A stretch of 64,000 nucleotides of DNA from Marinobacter salinexigens (GCF_008370345.1 NZ_VTUU01000001.1:232139-296138), one strand, 5' to 3'. Shown: positions 1-8,736, counted from the first letter of the stretch. Notes: a model not told the origin generated them from the sequence alone. Numbers and translations: made by a program.

Positions 1-225
1 TCCGACGCCAAATTCGACTCAGGCACCGGTTGGCCCAGCTTCTTCCAGCCCTATGATCCGGAGCACATCCGGTATCTGGAAGACAGCAGCCTGGGAATGA
101 CCCGCACCGAGATCCGTTGCCCCCGGTGCGACAGTCACCTTGGCCATGTATTTCCGGATGGTCCGCCTCCCACCGGTCAGCGCTACTGCCTGAACTCCAT
201 TGCCATGGTGTTCAGGGAGGCGTGA
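1..225 (+). CDS. msrB: Peptide-methionine (R)-S-oxide reductase MsrB, C-terminal part
   Basis: This is the last 74 codons of a gene that begins before the window. MsrB reduces the R-epimer of methionine sulfoxide in oxidised proteins, using thioredoxin as electron donor. The visible part has the family pattern GTGWPSF near its start, one zinc-binding pair (CPRC), the GHVF segment and the catalytic RYCLNS motif, in which the Cys is the nucleophile. The first zinc Cys pair and the N-terminus are outside the window. The stop at 223-225 is followed by a hairpin and T-run that probably ends the transcript. Confidence 0.93.
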   Translation, partial: SDAKFDSGTGWPSFFQPYDPEHIRYLEDSSLGMTRTEIRCPRCDSHLGHVFPDGPPPTGQRYCLNSIAMVFREA

Positions 226-243
226 CGTCAGGCAACATAGAAA

Positions 244-266
244 GCGGGGCATAAAGCCCCGTTTTT
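244..266. terminator. Rho-independent terminator between msrB and sorB
   Basis: A GC-rich stem (CGGGGC with GCCCCG, loop ATAAA) is followed by five T on the + strand. It lies between the convergent ends of msrB and sorB. The + strand reading for msrB is the stronger one; on the - strand the run after the stem is CTTTCT. Confidence 0.75.
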
Positions 267-583
267 CATTGGCTGGCCGTCACCGAGGAAACGTAACGGG
301 CGACTGCCCGGATCTGTTCCTCAGACAGCGTTTCACTGAATGATGGCATAACGCCAACACCCGTCGTGACCGCATTGCGTACCTGTTCCTCAGTGGGGCG
401 CAGCTCATCAAGGTTGGGGCCGATAGCCCCGGCGGCGCCGGCATCGGCCAGGGTATGGCAAATGGTGCAGGATGGCTGTGCTTGCTGAGTGAAAACCAGC
501 TTGCCCTTTTCGGCCAGTTCGTCCGAAAAGGCAGAGGCAGGCGTCAGGGCCAGGGTTATCGTGGCAACGGCAAACAGTTTCAT
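266..583 (-). CDS. sorB: Cytochrome c subunit of sulfite dehydrogenase (SorB-like)
   Basis: A 105-residue periplasmic c-type cytochrome. After a signal peptide of about 20 residues there is a single haem-binding motif CTICH (residues 39-43) and a likely axial Met in GVMPSF near residue 79. It lies 59 bp downstream of the molybdenum enzyme gene on the same strand, matching SorAB, where the cytochrome takes electrons from sulfite oxidation. I chose the ATG at 581-583 because it begins a normal signal peptide; a GTG four codons upstream is in frame. The sorB name depends on the neighbour, since small cytochromes c are hard to assign by themselves. Confidence 0.82.
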   Translation of the reverse strand: MKLFAVATITLALTPASAFSDELAEKGKLVFTQQAQPSCTICHTLADAGAAGAIGPNLDELRPTEEQVRNAVTTGVGVMPSFSETLSEEQIRAVARYVSSVTASQ

Positions 584-642
584 GGTGTGTCTCACAGAGA
601 TAAAGCCGGGGCAGTGTGTCCATCTCCTGCCCCGATCCCGGT

Positions 643-1869
643 TCAGCTTACGGTGACCGTAACCCCGTGGTCACTCCATCCATTGTGGCCGTAGCCTCGT
701 TCGTTATCTATTCGTCCCTCGGGCTGGCTGTTGCCTTTGGTATCAGTAGCGCGGCTGACGATTCGGTATTCCCCGGGAGCCAGATCTGCTGCCAGAACAA
801 AGGGTCTCCAGGCGTAGGGACCAAGGTCCGGACCCAGGAACCGGGCCTGTTGCCAGTTTTTTCCGCCGTCCAGAGAAACCTCAATCTTGTCGAGGCTGAC
901 GGTACCCCCGAAGGCCACGCCATAAATCATATTTCGGCCCTTGCGACCGCTTGTGAGCGGGGAGGTGACCCAGGATTTGACGTTCATCTCCCACATCGAG
1001 GGCTGATCGGGCGAGCCCTTTTTCCCGACGTCCCGGACCCGGTAGCTTGAGGCCTGAATCTTCACGTCCGTTTGCTCTTTTGTGAAGGCAACATTCTTGA
1101 CGTATTTCACGTTGTTGACGCCGTAGTATCCCGGCACCACCATCCTCAACGGGCCGCCGTGGGTCAGGGGTAGTGGCTCATCGTTCATGCCCCAGGCCAG
1201 CAGTGCGCTCTCCATGGCCCTGGTCGGAACCGAACGTTCCACTTTGACCGTTTTGGGGTCCAGCCCCTCAGGGAGGGTTTCGCCACCGGTGCTGGTGATA
1301 TACATGGCACCGTCGACAGGCCCGCCCAGTGCCTCAACGACATCTTTCAGCGGCACGCCGGTCCACAGGATGCAGCCCGCTGCACCTACGGACCACTGGG
1401 TGCCTCCCGCTCCGTGGGGGAAGAAAGCGCGTCCGTTACCGGAACATTGCAGGACGGACGCAACGGTACTGACGCCAATCTCTTTGAGATCTCCAATGGT
1501 AAGTGTTTTCGGGTTCTTCACACCCTCAATCCGGACTTCCCAGGCATCCCGGTTTGCGACGATGGATGCGGGGGGTGTTGGCAGATTGTTGCGGACAAAC
1601 AGTCGGTCACTGGGGGTAACGACACCCTGACCGATAGCGTCTCGCCGGGTCTCCATCGTATTAGCACTGTGGACGATAAGAGCGGTTCGTTCTTTCCATG
1701 CGGCATAGTCGGGCAGGGTTTTGGGTTCTTCACCTCTGGCTAGAGGTGTTATACCGAGCAGGCTGACCGCTGCCATGGTTCCTGCGGTGCCGACGAGCAG
1801 GTTGCGTCGGCTGGGATTGTCCAGGCCAGGGTCGTTCCCCCCACGCTGGAAGGTTGGTTGTTGTGCCAT
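643..1869 (-). CDS. sorA: Sulfite dehydrogenase molybdopterin subunit (SorA-like), Tat-exported
   Basis: A 408-residue protein of the sulfite oxidase fold. The N-terminus has a twin-arginine signal (SRRNLL at residues 20-25, then a hydrophobic stretch), so it should be exported folded with its cofactor. The motif VLQCSGNGR contains Cys142, expected to ligate molybdenum, and is followed by the family's GGPLR and GYYG segments; the C-terminal third fits the dimerisation domain. The enzyme oxidises sulfite to sulfate and passes electrons to the adjacent cytochrome. A strong ribosome site (GGAGGCGG) precedes the ATG at 1867-1869. A less specific oxidoreductase of the same fold is possible, but the paired cytochrome argues for SorA. 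Confidence 0.88.
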   Translation of the reverse strand: MAQQPTFQRGGNDPGLDNPSRRNLLVGTAGTMAAVSLLGITPLARGEEPKTLPDYAAWKERTALIVHSANTMETRRDAIGQGVVTPSDRLFVRNNLPTPPASIVANRDAWEVRIEGVKNPKTLTIGDLKEIGVSTVASVLQCSGNGRAFFPHGAGGTQWSVGAAGCILWTGVPLKDVVEALGGPVDGAMYITSTGGETLPEGLDPKTVKVERSVPTRAMESALLAWGMNDEPLPLTHGGPLRMVVPGYYGVNNVKYVKNVAFTKEQTDVKIQASSYRVRDVGKKGSPDQPSMWEMNVKSWVTSPLTSGRKGRNMIYGVAFGGTVSLDKIEVSLDGGKNWQQARFLGPDLGPYAWRPFVLAADLAPGEYRIVSRATDTKGNSQPEGRIDNERGYGHNGWSDHGVTVTVS

Positions 1870-1941
1870 GTTCCGCCTCCTTGAATGATTGTTGTCGGAC
1901 GGCTTTGGGATCGCCGGATTTCCGGCGGAATAACCTTATTA

Positions 1942-1970
1942 CTTATAGTATTTGATCGATAAATGATCAA
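1942..1970 (-). promoter_or_regulatory. Probable sorAB promoter with overlapping inverted repeat
   Basis: Read on the - strand there is TTGATC, a 17-bp gap and TATAAG, a fair sigma-70 promoter about 75 bp before sorA. The -35 box and spacer are covered by an inverted repeat, TTGATC-7-GATCAA (1952-1970), so a regulator bound there would block or contact RNA polymerase. The regulator is unknown. Confidence 0.5.
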
Positions 1971-1983
1971 TTGAATATGTTCG

Positions 1984-2013
1984 TTATTCACCCGCGTCGG
2001 TAGCCGTTATACT
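1984..2013 (+). promoter_or_regulatory. Possible plsC promoter
   Basis: TATACT at 2008-2013 is a good -10 box. The -35 candidate TTATTC lies 18 bp upstream and is weak. It would give a leader of roughly 55 bases before plsC. Confidence 0.35.
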
Positions 2014-2075
2014 GCGCGGTTATTGTCATTAGCCCTGTATGGGTGGAACGTGCCTGAGAGATGGATGGTGTTGCC

Positions 2076-2840
2076 ATGATTAGACTGAAACTGAACCCAC
2101 TGACGGAGTCCGCAACCTTGCTATGGCGAGTCGTTGTTGTGCTGGGATCGGTCGGGCTGACGGCAATCTATTCGCTTATGGTTCTGCTGCGTGCCATGTT
2201 TGGCCGTCTCGACCGACCGATTATGGATAAGTACTGCCGGGAGTGGTCAGCGGGCCTGCTGAGACTGGTGCGCTCAAGCCTGACCGTTCGTGGGGAGGTA
2301 CCGGATTTCAGTAACGGGCGGCGATACATTGTGATGTGTACCCATGCCAGCCACTATGACATCCCGGTGTCCTTTGTGTCTCTGCCCGGCTCGATCCGGA
2401 TGCTGGCAAAGAAAGAACTATTCAGTATCCCGCTGCTGGGCCAGGCCATGCGTGCCGGAGATTTCCCTTCGGTTGACCGCTCCAATCGCCAGCGGGCGGT
2501 AAAAGATCTGGCGCGGGCGAAGGAAATGATGGAAAGCGGGATTGTGCTTTGGGCAGCTCCGGAGGGCACACGATCGCCGGATGGCAAGTTGCTGCCATTC
2601 AAGAAAGGGTGCTTTCACCTGGCTCTGGATACGGAAGCGGTGATCGTGCCGGTGGCGATTCGCGGTATTCACAGGCTACTGCCTGCTCGTACCTGGCAGA
2701 TCAACCTGGGTCAGCCGGTAGATGTCCGGGTCGGAGAGCCTCTGGATATGGTGGGGAAAAGCCGGGAAGACCTGAAAGACATCATGCAGGAAGTGCGCAG
2801 CCGAATGGAAACGCTGCTGGGTGATGGTGAGGCTGAATAA
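2076..2840 (+). CDS. plsC: 1-acyl-sn-glycerol-3-phosphate acyltransferase (PlsC family)
   Basis: A 254-residue membrane acyltransferase that adds the second acyl chain to lysophosphatidic acid, giving phosphatidic acid for phospholipids and storage lipid. It starts with a hydrophobic helix and has the HX4D catalytic motif (HASHYD, about residues 90-95), then the EGTRS substrate motif (about 163-167) and the VPVAI block. I prefer the ATG at 2076 because the in-frame ATG at 2061 directly abuts its only purine-rich stretch. The gene stands alone, divergent from sorAB and convergent with the exchanger gene. Its paralogue or ornithine-lipid role cannot be settled from sequence alone. Confidence 0.88.
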   Translation: MIRLKLNPLTESATLLWRVVVVLGSVGLTAIYSLMVLLRAMFGRLDRPIMDKYCREWSAGLLRLVRSSLTVRGEVPDFSNGRRYIVMCTHASHYDIPVSFVSLPGSIRMLAKKELFSIPLLGQAMRAGDFPSVDRSNRQRAVKDLARAKEMMESGIVLWAAPEGTRSPDGKLLPFKKGCFHLALDTEAVIVPVAIRGIHRLLPARTWQINLGQPVDVRVGEPLDMVGKSREDLKDIMQEVRSRMETLLGDGEAE

Positions 2841-2854
2841 GCAGCCTCACCATC
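2823..2854. terminator. Perfect 13-bp hairpin over the plsC stop codon
   Basis: GATGGTGAGGCTG (2823-2835) pairs perfectly with 2842-2854; the plsC stop TAA lies in the 6-nt loop. It sits between convergent genes and has no T-run, so it may be a bidirectional transcript end or a 3' stabiliser. Confidence 0.5.
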
Positions 2855-2871
2855 CCGGGCGTAGTGGGCGT

Positions 2872-3864
2872 TCAGGCAGTGCCGACGGCAACAACCGTGG
2901 ACAGCAGGTAGCCGGTATAAGCGACGTAGACCACCAACAGGAACGCGCCATCAAACCGGCTGATCAGTTTACGCCAGCCGGTGATGCCAAAACCCATGGC
3001 CAGGAGGCCAACGGTCAGCGCCAGCATCAGGGTCCAGTCCCGGTAAAGAACCTCCGGGTCAACCGTTAGCGGATGAATCGCGGCAGCCAGGCCTACGACG
3101 GCCAGGGTATTGAAGATGCCCGATCCCAGAATGTTGCCCAGAATCAGGTCATGCTCGTTCTTTCTGACGGCTGCCAGCGCTGATGCCAGCTCTGGCAGGG
3201 AGGTGCCGATAGCAACAATGGTCAAACCGATGATAAGGTCGCTCACCCCCAGACTCTGGGCAATGGTTACCGCGCCCCAGACCAGCAGCCGGGAACTCAC
3301 GATCAACAGCACGAGGCCAACCACCAGCCACATGAGCGCTGATTTCATGGGCATCGGGTGTTCCATCATTTCTGTCATTTCAGCGTTGGCTTCATTTTCC
3401 AGAGGGTCTGCTTTTCCCCTGAGCCCCTGGTAGATGGACCATCCCATCACAGCAGCGAAGACTGCAAGCAGAACCCACCCGTCCATACGCGACAATTCAC
3501 CATCAATTAATTGAGCTCCGGCTATCAGCGTGAGCACAACCAGCAGTGGCAGTTCCTTCCGGACCACCTGAGAATGGACAGCAATGGGAGCGATGACAGC
3601 GGTCAGGCCGACGATAAGCGCAATGTTGGTAATGTTGGAACCGTAGCCGTTACCCAGAGCTAAACCGGGATTGCCGTCGGCAGCGGCCATTGCTGAGACC
3701 GCCAGTTCCGGTGCCGAGGTGCCAAAGCCGATGATAACCATGCCGATCAGGAGTGTTGGCATGCCCAGGTGTTTGGCCGTCGCGGCAGCGCCTTCAACGA
3801 ATTTATCGGCACTCCAGACCAGCAGGACCAGTCCCGCGAGGATTGCGCCAATCGCCATTAACAT
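2872..3864 (-). CDS. Calcium/sodium antiporter (CaCA family, YrbG-like)
   Basis: A 330-residue inner-membrane protein with about ten hydrophobic helices. It shows the internal duplication typical of cation/Ca2+ exchangers: alpha-1 with GTSAPELAVS and GNGYGSNI, and alpha-2 with GTSLPELASA and GNILGSGIFN. The acidic residues in these repeats bind the ions. A short hydrophilic loop with several Met and Glu separates the halves. The gene starts 9 bp after the nhaD stop on the same strand, so the two cation exchangers are probably co-transcribed. Family placement is firm; whether Ca2+ or another cation is the main substrate is not visible. Confidence 0.88.
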   Translation of the reverse strand: MLMAIGAILAGLVLLVWSADKFVEGAAATAKHLGMPTLLIGMVIIGFGTSAPELAVSAMAAADGNPGLALGNGYGSNITNIALIVGLTAVIAPIAVHSQVVRKELPLLVVLTLIAGAQLIDGELSRMDGWVLLAVFAAVMGWSIYQGLRGKADPLENEANAEMTEMMEHPMPMKSALMWLVVGLVLLIVSSRLLVWGAVTIAQSLGVSDLIIGLTIVAIGTSLPELASALAAVRKNEHDLILGNILGSGIFNTLAVVGLAAAIHPLTVDPEVLYRDWTLMLALTVGLLAMGFGITGWRKLISRFDGAFLLVVYVAYTGYLLSTVVAVGTA

Positions 3865-3873
3865 AGAAAAGCC

Positions 3874-5124
3874 TCAGTGAATGAATGTTCCGAGCATATA
3901 AACCCCGGCATAGCCAAGGGTATAGGCCGCCAGGAGGTGCACAACATACTTCAAATAGGCACCAAAGGTCAGCCCCGGAATCTTACTCATTGCCACAATA
4001 CCGGCTGCTGATCCAATGACCAGCAGGGAACCGCCCACCCCAACGGCGTAGGTAAGGCCCATCCATTCACCCGAAGTCATGGTGATACCGGCCTTGAGCA
4101 GGGCGGCTGTCAACGGCACGTTGTCGATTACCGCCGAGAAAATGCCCATCAGGTAGTTGGCGTACAGCGGCGGCAGCAGATCATAGATCGCGACGAAGGA
4201 ATCAAGGGCATGGATTTCCTTGAGCATGCCTACAAGCAACAGGATGCCCAGGAAGAACAGAAGTGTTTCGAATTCGATAATCCGGATGTATTCGAGAATC
4301 GGATCCAGGTCTGAATCGTCACTCATGAACCGGGATACGAGGAACATGACGGACATGCCGAACAGGAAGGTCAGAACCGGGGGAACGCTGAACAACGCGT
4401 TGCCCGCAATGGTGCTCAGGATTGTTAACAAAAACAGGCCGGCAATGGTGATGTCCACCGGGCGTACGTCTGACTTGGTGGATTTCATTGTAACGGTACC
4501 TGTCAGCCCTTTGGACAGGAAGACCGCGAGAATGAAAACAGTGATGGACGCTGGGATTGCAAGCGTCAGAAGTGTCAGAATTTCCACCTTTTTTGCCAGG
4601 AAGATCATCAGTGTGGTGACGTCACCGGTGATCAGCGAAACGCCGCCGGAGTTCACGGCAAAGACTACCAATGTGACGAACTGGAGGCGCTTTTTCAGGT
4701 CCAGATCCAGGGACAGAATCAGAGAGCATGAGACTAAAGTGGCGGTGATATTGTCTGCTAAAGAGGAGAAAATGAAGCAGAAAAGACCGGTCAGGAACAG
4801 CAGTTTTCGTTCGCTCACCTGCTTCGGCATGATCAGATAAATCAGGTTTTCGATCATTCCTTTCTTGTTCAGGTAAGCAACAAACGTCATCGCGGCCACG
4901 AGAAATAGCCACAGGCCTGCGATTTCAGCGATACTCTCCGTCAGACCAGTCGAAATAGTAGATGTTTCACTCTCGCTGCTACTGGATAGAAAAAGAAGAA
5001 TCCAGCTCAGTGTGCCAAAGAACAGTGTAACCTTGGCCTTGTTTACGTGGGTGACTTCTTCAAAAATGACGCCGAGTAAGGCGAGCACAGCAAAAATAAT
5101 TAATACAGCTTCAAGGGCAGACAT
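3874..5124 (-). CDS. nhaD: NhaD-type sodium/proton antiporter
   Basis: A 416-residue protein of the ion transporter superfamily with about twelve membrane helices. Features typical of NhaD are the conserved SSLADNITATLVSC segment near residue 120 and SAVIDNVPLTAAL near residue 335, two Asp-Asn regions expected to carry ions, plus GGSLLVIGSAAG. NhaD exports Na+ (and Li+) in exchange for protons and is common in marine and haloalkaliphilic bacteria. The upstream 328 bp carry no gene. It leads a two-gene unit with the Na/Ca exchanger, suggesting a shared role in ion homeostasis. Confidence 0.9.
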   Translation of the reverse strand: MSALEAVLIIFAVLALLGVIFEEVTHVNKAKVTLFFGTLSWILLFLSSSSESETSTISTGLTESIAEIAGLWLFLVAAMTFVAYLNKKGMIENLIYLIMPKQVSERKLLFLTGLFCFIFSSLADNITATLVSCSLILSLDLDLKKRLQFVTLVVFAVNSGGVSLITGDVTTLMIFLAKKVEILTLLTLAIPASITVFILAVFLSKGLTGTVTMKSTKSDVRPVDITIAGLFLLTILSTIAGNALFSVPPVLTFLFGMSVMFLVSRFMSDDSDLDPILEYIRIIEFETLLFFLGILLLVGMLKEIHALDSFVAIYDLLPPLYANYLMGIFSAVIDNVPLTAALLKAGITMTSGEWMGLTYAVGVGGSLLVIGSAAGIVAMSKIPGLTFGAYLKYVVHLLAAYTLGYAGVYMLGTFIH

Positions 5125-5452
5125 TGGGGAAATCCCGTCCAGGTTTTCAAAAGGTGGGCCAGCGTTGGCCAGAGAAAATTCTGGGCCCGGATTTTAGACC
5201 TTTGACCTTTAGCAAACCACTGTTCTTAGGTGGCACACACATTATCTGGATCAACTCGTAATAGCCGGGTTGAGACGCGACGATTGACAATCGCAATTTA
5301 TTATTTCGGCGAAAATCGGGATAATTGCGTCCAAATTCAGACAGGAAGCATACGGCAACGCCTATTACCACGCGTTAGACCGGCTTCCGATAGGCTCCTT
5401 TGCTGATCGTGAAGGGGCAGACAGGCTCAATACTAGCTAGGGTAAAAAACCA
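5125..5452. other. Divergent intergenic region between nhaD and mqo
   Basis: No gene is seen in these 328 bp. A perfect inverted repeat, CGATTG-A-CAATCG, lies at 5281-5293 and includes a TTGACA -35-like sequence, but no good -10 box sits at the right distance. The region should hold both promoters; I could not place them with confidence. Confidence 0.4.
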
Positions 5453-6934
5453 ATGGCCGTTAGACAGGCAGATGTAGTGCTGGTCGGCGGTGGCGTCATG
5501 AGCGCCACCCTCGGCATGATGCTCAGGCAACTGGATCCGTCCCTGGACATCGTAATGGTGGAACGTCTAGACCACGTTGCCCATGAGAGCACCGACGGAT
5601 GGAACAACGCAGGTACCGGCCATGCCGGGTACTGTGAACTTAACTACACCCCTCAAACTGACGATGGTGATGTCACCATTGACCGGGCGCTTCAGATCAA
5701 TGCCCAGTTCGAAGTTTCCCTGCAATTCTGGTCGCACCTGGTCGAGCAGGGCATATTGCCGGAACCGAAGAGCTTTATTAACCGCACACCTCACCAGAGC
5801 TTCGTCTGGGGTGAGGACGATGTGGCTTTCCTGAAGCGTCGCTTCGAGAAACTCAGTGCCCACCATCTGTTCCGGGAAATGGAATACACCGAGTCTCCGG
5901 AAGAGCTGGAAAAGTGGATGCCGCTGGTGGTCAAGCATCGTGACCCCATGCAGCGGGTAGCCGCTACCCGCATTACCCACGGCTCTGACGTGGATTTCGG
6001 GTCGCTGACCCGGAGCATGGTCAAGTACCTGGAAAGCCAGCCTAACTTTGAGCTGATGCTGAGTTGTCCGGTGCATTACATCGACCAGCGTGATAACGGC
6101 CGCTGGAAAGTCCGGGTTAAAAACCAGAAGACCGGTGAGCTGACCAAGTTGGAAGCCGGTTTTGTGTTCCTGGGCGCTGGTGGCGGAGCCTTACCGCTGC
6201 TTCAGAAGTCCGGCATTGAGGAAGCCCGCGGTTACGGTGGTTTCCCGGTCAGCGGTCAATGGCTGGTCTGTGGCAAGCCCGATATTGTCGAGAAGCACCA
6301 TTCCAAGGTGTACGGCAAGGCGCCCATTGGCGCGCCCCCGATGTCCGTTCCGCACCTTGATACCCGGATCATTAACGGTGAACCAGCGTTGCTGTTTGGA
6401 CCGTTTGCCGGGTTCACCACCCGTTTCCTGAAGCAGGGTTCGGTGTTTGATCTGTTTGGTTCCGTGAAGCCCACCAACCTGAAGCCGATGCTGTCTGTCA
6501 GCAAGAGCAACATGGATCTGACCAAGTATCTGATCGGGGAAGTGTTCCAGTCCCATAGCGATCGGGTGGCATCTCTGAAGAATTTCTTCCCGGATGCCTC
6601 CGAAGAAGACTGGAAACTGCAGATGGCTGGCCAGCGCGTGCAGATCATCAAGCAGGTTGAAGGCGGTGGCGGAAAGCTCGAGTTCGGTACTGAAATCGTG
6701 GCCGCCCAAGATGGTACTCTGGCAGCGCTGTTGGGTGCCTCTCCAGGTGCCTCTACCGCAGCCAATGCCATGATCAACGTCCTGGAACGGTGCTTCCCGG
6801 AGAAACTGAAAACGGCCGAATGGCAGGAGCGGATGAAGATTCTGGTTCCGTCCTATGGCCAGTCGCTTGTTGACGACGAAGAACTGTTGAACGAAGTGCG
6901 CAAGCGTACGCTTTCAACCCTCAAGCTCGTCTGA
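5453..6934 (+). CDS. mqo: Malate:quinone oxidoreductase
   Basis: A 493-residue FAD enzyme that oxidises malate to oxaloacetate and feeds electrons directly to the quinone pool, replacing or complementing NAD-dependent malate dehydrogenase in the TCA cycle. The N-terminus has the Rossmann FAD motif in modified form (VLVGGGVMSATLG, residues 9-21). It is followed by the Mqo signatures HESTDGWNNAGTGHAGYCELNYTP and, near residue 400, GQRVQIIK; SPGASTAAN lies near the end. Length is usual for the family. The protein is peripheral on the cytoplasmic side of the membrane. A small lipoprotein gene follows after 21 bp. Confidence 0.97.
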   Translation: MAVRQADVVLVGGGVMSATLGMMLRQLDPSLDIVMVERLDHVAHESTDGWNNAGTGHAGYCELNYTPQTDDGDVTIDRALQINAQFEVSLQFWSHLVEQGILPEPKSFINRTPHQSFVWGEDDVAFLKRRFEKLSAHHLFREMEYTESPEELEKWMPLVVKHRDPMQRVAATRITHGSDVDFGSLTRSMVKYLESQPNFELMLSCPVHYIDQRDNGRWKVRVKNQKTGELTKLEAGFVFLGAGGGALPLLQKSGIEEARGYGGFPVSGQWLVCGKPDIVEKHHSKVYGKAPIGAPPMSVPHLDTRIINGEPALLFGPFAGFTTRFLKQGSVFDLFGSVKPTNLKPMLSVSKSNMDLTKYLIGEVFQSHSDRVASLKNFFPDASEEDWKLQMAGQRVQIIKQVEGGGGKLEFGTEIVAAQDGTLAALLGASPGASTAANAMINVLERCFPEKLKTAEWQERMKILVPSYGQSLVDDEELLNEVRKRTLSTLKLV

Positions 6935-6955
6935 TCGGGTAATGGGAGCTGTGTG

Positions 6956-7831
6956 ATGATGAAAGCCCGACTCCGCTGGTTGGCTTTAGCTGCAGGCTCA
7001 TGGATGCTGGTGGGCTGCAGCCACCGGGAAACGCCGCAGGAAGTTGCCGCGGCTTTCTGGCAGTCCATGGCTGACAACGATGCGAGCGAAGTGGTTGAGC
7101 TTTCAACGCTCACCGAATCGGACCAGTTTGATGGCTACAAGCGCAGCTGGACCAATGCCGTGCCGTCGTTCGGCCGTGTGGTGATTGAAGATCGGGAAGC
7201 ATCCATCGTCACGCGCCTGCCTTCCGAGGATGTTGATGAAGGCTCCGGAGGCAAGCGCCTGGAGCTGGTCACTTACCTGGTAAGGGGGGAGGACGGTTGG
7301 GTCGTCGATTATCAGCGAACCGGTGATCCCATCCTCAATCCGTCTCCGTTCAGTGGTCTCATGGGCCAGTTGAACCGGCTGGGTGAGAAGCTCTCCGCGA
7401 GCTTTGACCAGTCGTCTGATGAACTGAGTGAGCGCATGGATGAGCTGGCTCAGGATCTTGAGGCCTATTCCGATGAGCTCAGGCGTCAGACTAATGAGGC
7501 CATGCGCGATTTCAGCGAGCAACTTCGTGATGCCATGAAGGATCTGGAAGATGCGCTGGACGAAGCTCTGGAAGATAATGATCAGGCTCCTCAGCAAGAT
7601 CGCTTCGTTCTGGAACAGGCATCCCGGGATCTGGGCGAGAAGGCTGATGCGCTGGAAGAACCCACCGCAGAGCACCTGGCGGACGCCAGCCGTTCCATCG
7701 CGCAGGCGGGCGAACGCCTGAGCCAACTCAGCAGCGAAACCTGGTCAGAATACCAGGCTGAGTGGGAAGAACGGTTGGACGAAATCCGGGACGATATGAA
7801 AGCGTTCTTCGAGGACTTGGGCCAGCGTTGA
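6956..7831 (+). CDS. Uncharacterised lipoprotein with coiled-coil region
   Basis: A 291-residue protein of unknown function. The signal peptide ends in a lipobox (MLVGC, Cys about residue 21), so it should be lipid-anchored. Residues about 25-120 resemble the small NTF2-like or DUF4878-type fold often found after lipoboxes (EVAAAFWQSMADNDASEVVEL), but I am not certain of this. Residues about 130-290 are rich in Glu, Asp, Gln and Leu with heptad-like spacing, suggesting a long coiled coil. The ATG at 6956 has GGGAG 7 bp upstream. It follows mqo closely and may share its transcript; a functional link is not shown. Confidence 0.7.
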   Translation: MMKARLRWLALAAGSWMLVGCSHRETPQEVAAAFWQSMADNDASEVVELSTLTESDQFDGYKRSWTNAVPSFGRVVIEDREASIVTRLPSEDVDEGSGGKRLELVTYLVRGEDGWVVDYQRTGDPILNPSPFSGLMGQLNRLGEKLSASFDQSSDELSERMDELAQDLEAYSDELRRQTNEAMRDFSEQLRDAMKDLEDALDEALEDNDQAPQQDRFVLEQASRDLGEKADALEEPTAEHLADASRSIAQAGERLSQLSSETWSEYQAEWEERLDEIRDDMKAFFEDLGQR

Positions 7832-7848
7832 TAGCTGGCCCCGTTCAA

Positions 7849-8736
7849 CTATCGAGCCTGCTCGGCTCCCCTCAGCATGGCCTGCAACAGCTCTTCCGCA
7901 TCAAACTTCGTCAGCGCTTCGTTGGCGCCGACCTGATTGGCGTAACTCAGGCTCATTTCACTGTTCAGTGAGGTGTGCAGGATGATGTAAGGCTGCTTAA
8001 CGGCGTTGTTGTCTCGTACATTAAAGGTGAGTTCGTAACCGTCCAGTCCGGGCATTTCGATATCGCTCACCAGAATGTCGATAGGGCGACCCAGCTCATC
8101 TTCGGTCAGAAGAATCTGCAACGCCTCGTCGCCATTGGATGTTACCTGATAGGAAATATCCTTGCTGTCCAGTACATCACTGAGCTGCTTGCGAGCCACC
8201 TGAGAGTCATCCACAAGCAGAATGTTGAGTGATTTCAGGGTCTCACTCTGGACATCGGTCAGCATGACTTCCTGGGCATCGAGCGACTCGGGATAGACCT
8301 TGGCCAGCAGCAGTTCAACATCGAGCAACTGAATGATATCGCCCTCAACATCCAGTAATCCGGTAATGAAAGCCTTGTTGCCGAGAGCCTTGGGCGGCGG
8401 CATCACATGTTTCCAGTCTGCTTCAATAATCTGCTGTACCCCCCGTACCAGAAAACCCATCTCCTGGCGTTGGATGTCCGTAATAATGATCGAGGCTGTT
8501 TCCCGCTCCTCTGATGTCAGCGGCGGATAGCCGACGGCGGCAGCCATATCAATAACCGGCACCGCTGAGCCCCGGAATGTTGCCGTGCCAATCACCGCGT
8601 GATGGCTGTGAGGCAGTTTGGTCAAGGGCATCATCGGAAGAATCTCTCGGATCTTCAGGGTGCCTAAGCCGAACAGGCGGGTGCCGGCCAGTTGGAATAA
8701 CAGAAGCTTCTGGGACTGTTTGGTTTTAGTGGACAT
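7849..8736 (-). CDS. cheV: Chemotaxis coupling protein CheV (CheW domain plus receiver)
   Basis: A 295-residue cytoplasmic protein with a CheW-like domain (residues 10-150) fused to a response-regulator receiver (about 170-295). The receiver has the acidic pair D176/D177, the phosphorylation site D225 in SDIEMPGLDG, Thr255 and a conserved Lys near 279. CheV proteins link chemoreceptors to the CheA kinase and are thought to tune signalling by phosphorylation. I chose the ATG at 8734-8736 (MSTKTK) because the in-frame GTG 12 codons upstream adds residues not typical of CheV; neither has a clear ribosome site. It is an isolated gene with no other che genes in view. Confidence 0.88.
   Translation of the reverse strand: MSTKTKQSQKLLLFQLAGTRLFGLGTLKIREILPMMPLTKLPHSHHAVIGTATFRGSAVPVIDMAAAVGYPPLTSEERETASIIITDIQRQEMGFLVRGVQQIIEADWKHVMPPPKALGNKAFITGLLDVEGDIIQLLDVELLLAKVYPESLDAQEVMLTDVQSETLKSLNILLVDDSQVARKQLSDVLDSKDISYQVTSNGDEALQILLTEDELGRPIDILVSDIEMPGLDGYELTFNVRDNNAVKQPYIILHTSLNSEMSLSYANQVGANEALTKFDAEELLQAMLRGAEQAR

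Noticed and set aside
5203..5293. TTGACC and TTGACA boxes as mqo promoters
   Set aside because: No acceptable -10 sequence lies 16-18 bp downstream of either.
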